This document shows, piece by piece, positions 6,744 through 7,066 of a DNA stretch of 7,066 nt. Origin of the DNA: Pontimonas sp964350865. GTDB lineage: Bacteria > Actinomycetota > Actinomycetes > Actinomycetales > Microbacteriaceae. Within the stretch, counting starts at the first letter, position 1. Every line of letters begins with the position of its first letter. The translations under genes were made by a program, and so were the position numbers. The notes below the pieces were generated by a model, which was not told where the DNA came from, did not search any database, and was given only the letters and a program-made list of their open reading frames with translations. The DNA is taken from positions 1-7,066 of the forward strand of contig CAYGLJ010000048.1 in NCBI GenBank assembly GCA_964350865.1, read 5' to 3'.

Positions 6744-7066
6744 TTATGACGAGGAGTCGCTATGGCGGACGAGGTTCACCTGATCAGCAAGCGCTGTGCG
6801 GAGCGCCAGGGCGTCGGATCCCACTGCGAGGAAGTCCATCCCGTAGTCGCGCATGGAGGGGATGCGAGCAGGGTTCGAGATGAGAGATCCGACCGGAATT
6901 TTGGCATCCCGCGCTGCGGCAACAACCGTGGTCACCGCGTCGACGAAGACCGGCGCATCGAAGTCCTCAGGAACACCAAGTGCGAACGACAAATCGAGGG
7001 GACCGACAAAGAGGGAATCCACGCCATCGAGGTTCGCAATCTCGGACACTGAGTCGAGCGCCCCTC
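6744..7066 (-). CDS. HpcH/HpaI-family aldolase, C-terminal part only (cut by window edge)
   Basis: The open frame continues past the right edge, so only about the last 107 residues are seen, against roughly 250-270 for the family. The visible start, ALDSVSEIANLDGVDSLFVG followed by PLDLSFALG, matches the signature of class II pyruvate aldolases of the HpcH/HpaI (2-keto-3-deoxy-glucarate or 4-hydroxy-2-oxo-heptanedioate) type. The Asp in GPLDLS corresponds to one of the two metal ligands; the Glu partner would lie off the window. Later segments, PVGSLISNPARI and DFLAVGSDALALRTAL, also fit. Such enzymes split 4-hydroxy-2-oxo acids into pyruvate and an aldehyde. An internal GTG at 7047-7049 is not the true start, because the frame and the homology continue upstream of it. 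It sits 8 bp before the hydroxyacid dehydrogenase in the same direction and is probably in one operon with it. Confidence 0.85.
   Translation of the reverse strand, partial: GALDSVSEIANLDGVDSLFVGPLDLSFALGVPEDFDAPVFVDAVTTVVAAARDAKIPVGSLISNPARIPSMRDYGMDFLAVGSDALALRTALADQVNLVRHSDSSS

Overview
The window is gene-dense, GC-rich by eye, and bacterial. Codon use, Shine-Dalgarno sites, tight gene spacing and the type of proteins suggest an actinobacterium, possibly of the Microbacteriaceae kind. That placement is inferred from style, because no rRNA or other phylogenetic marker is present. Six complete genes and one gene cut by the right edge fill almost all of the sequence. There are no RNA genes, mobile elements, CRISPR arrays or long repeats.

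Layout: a short left leader (1-102) carries a perfect 14-bp palindrome, TTGGAACGTTCCAA, with the central CG typical of LacI-family operators. It precedes a rightward pair: a Gfo/Idh/MocA dehydrogenase resembling inositol 2-dehydrogenase (IolG) and, 3 bp later, a LacI-family regulator. The rest is a leftward gene string, read from the right edge: an HpcH/HpaI-type aldolase (C-terminal part only), a D-2-hydroxyacid dehydrogenase, inosose dehydratase (IolE), 5-deoxy-glucuronate isomerase (IolB, overlapping iolE by 4 bp), and acetoacetate-CoA ligase (AacS). The two arms converge, and the last 35 bp of the regulator and of aacS overlap.

Function: IolG, IolE and IolB are three steps of myo-inositol catabolism (inositol to 2-keto-inositol, then dehydration; later isomerisation of 5-deoxy-glucuronate to 2-deoxy-5-keto-gluconate). 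The hydrolase IolD, kinase IolC, aldolase IolJ, dehydrogenase IolA and a transporter are not in the window and may lie to the right or elsewhere. The hydroxyacid dehydrogenase, the pyruvate-type aldolase and the acetoacetate-CoA ligase are not part of the textbook pathway. They make this an unusual inositol or sugar-acid locus, probably controlled by the local LacI-type repressor. I see a metabolic cluster with unusual accessory enzymes, not evidence for a wholly new class of system.
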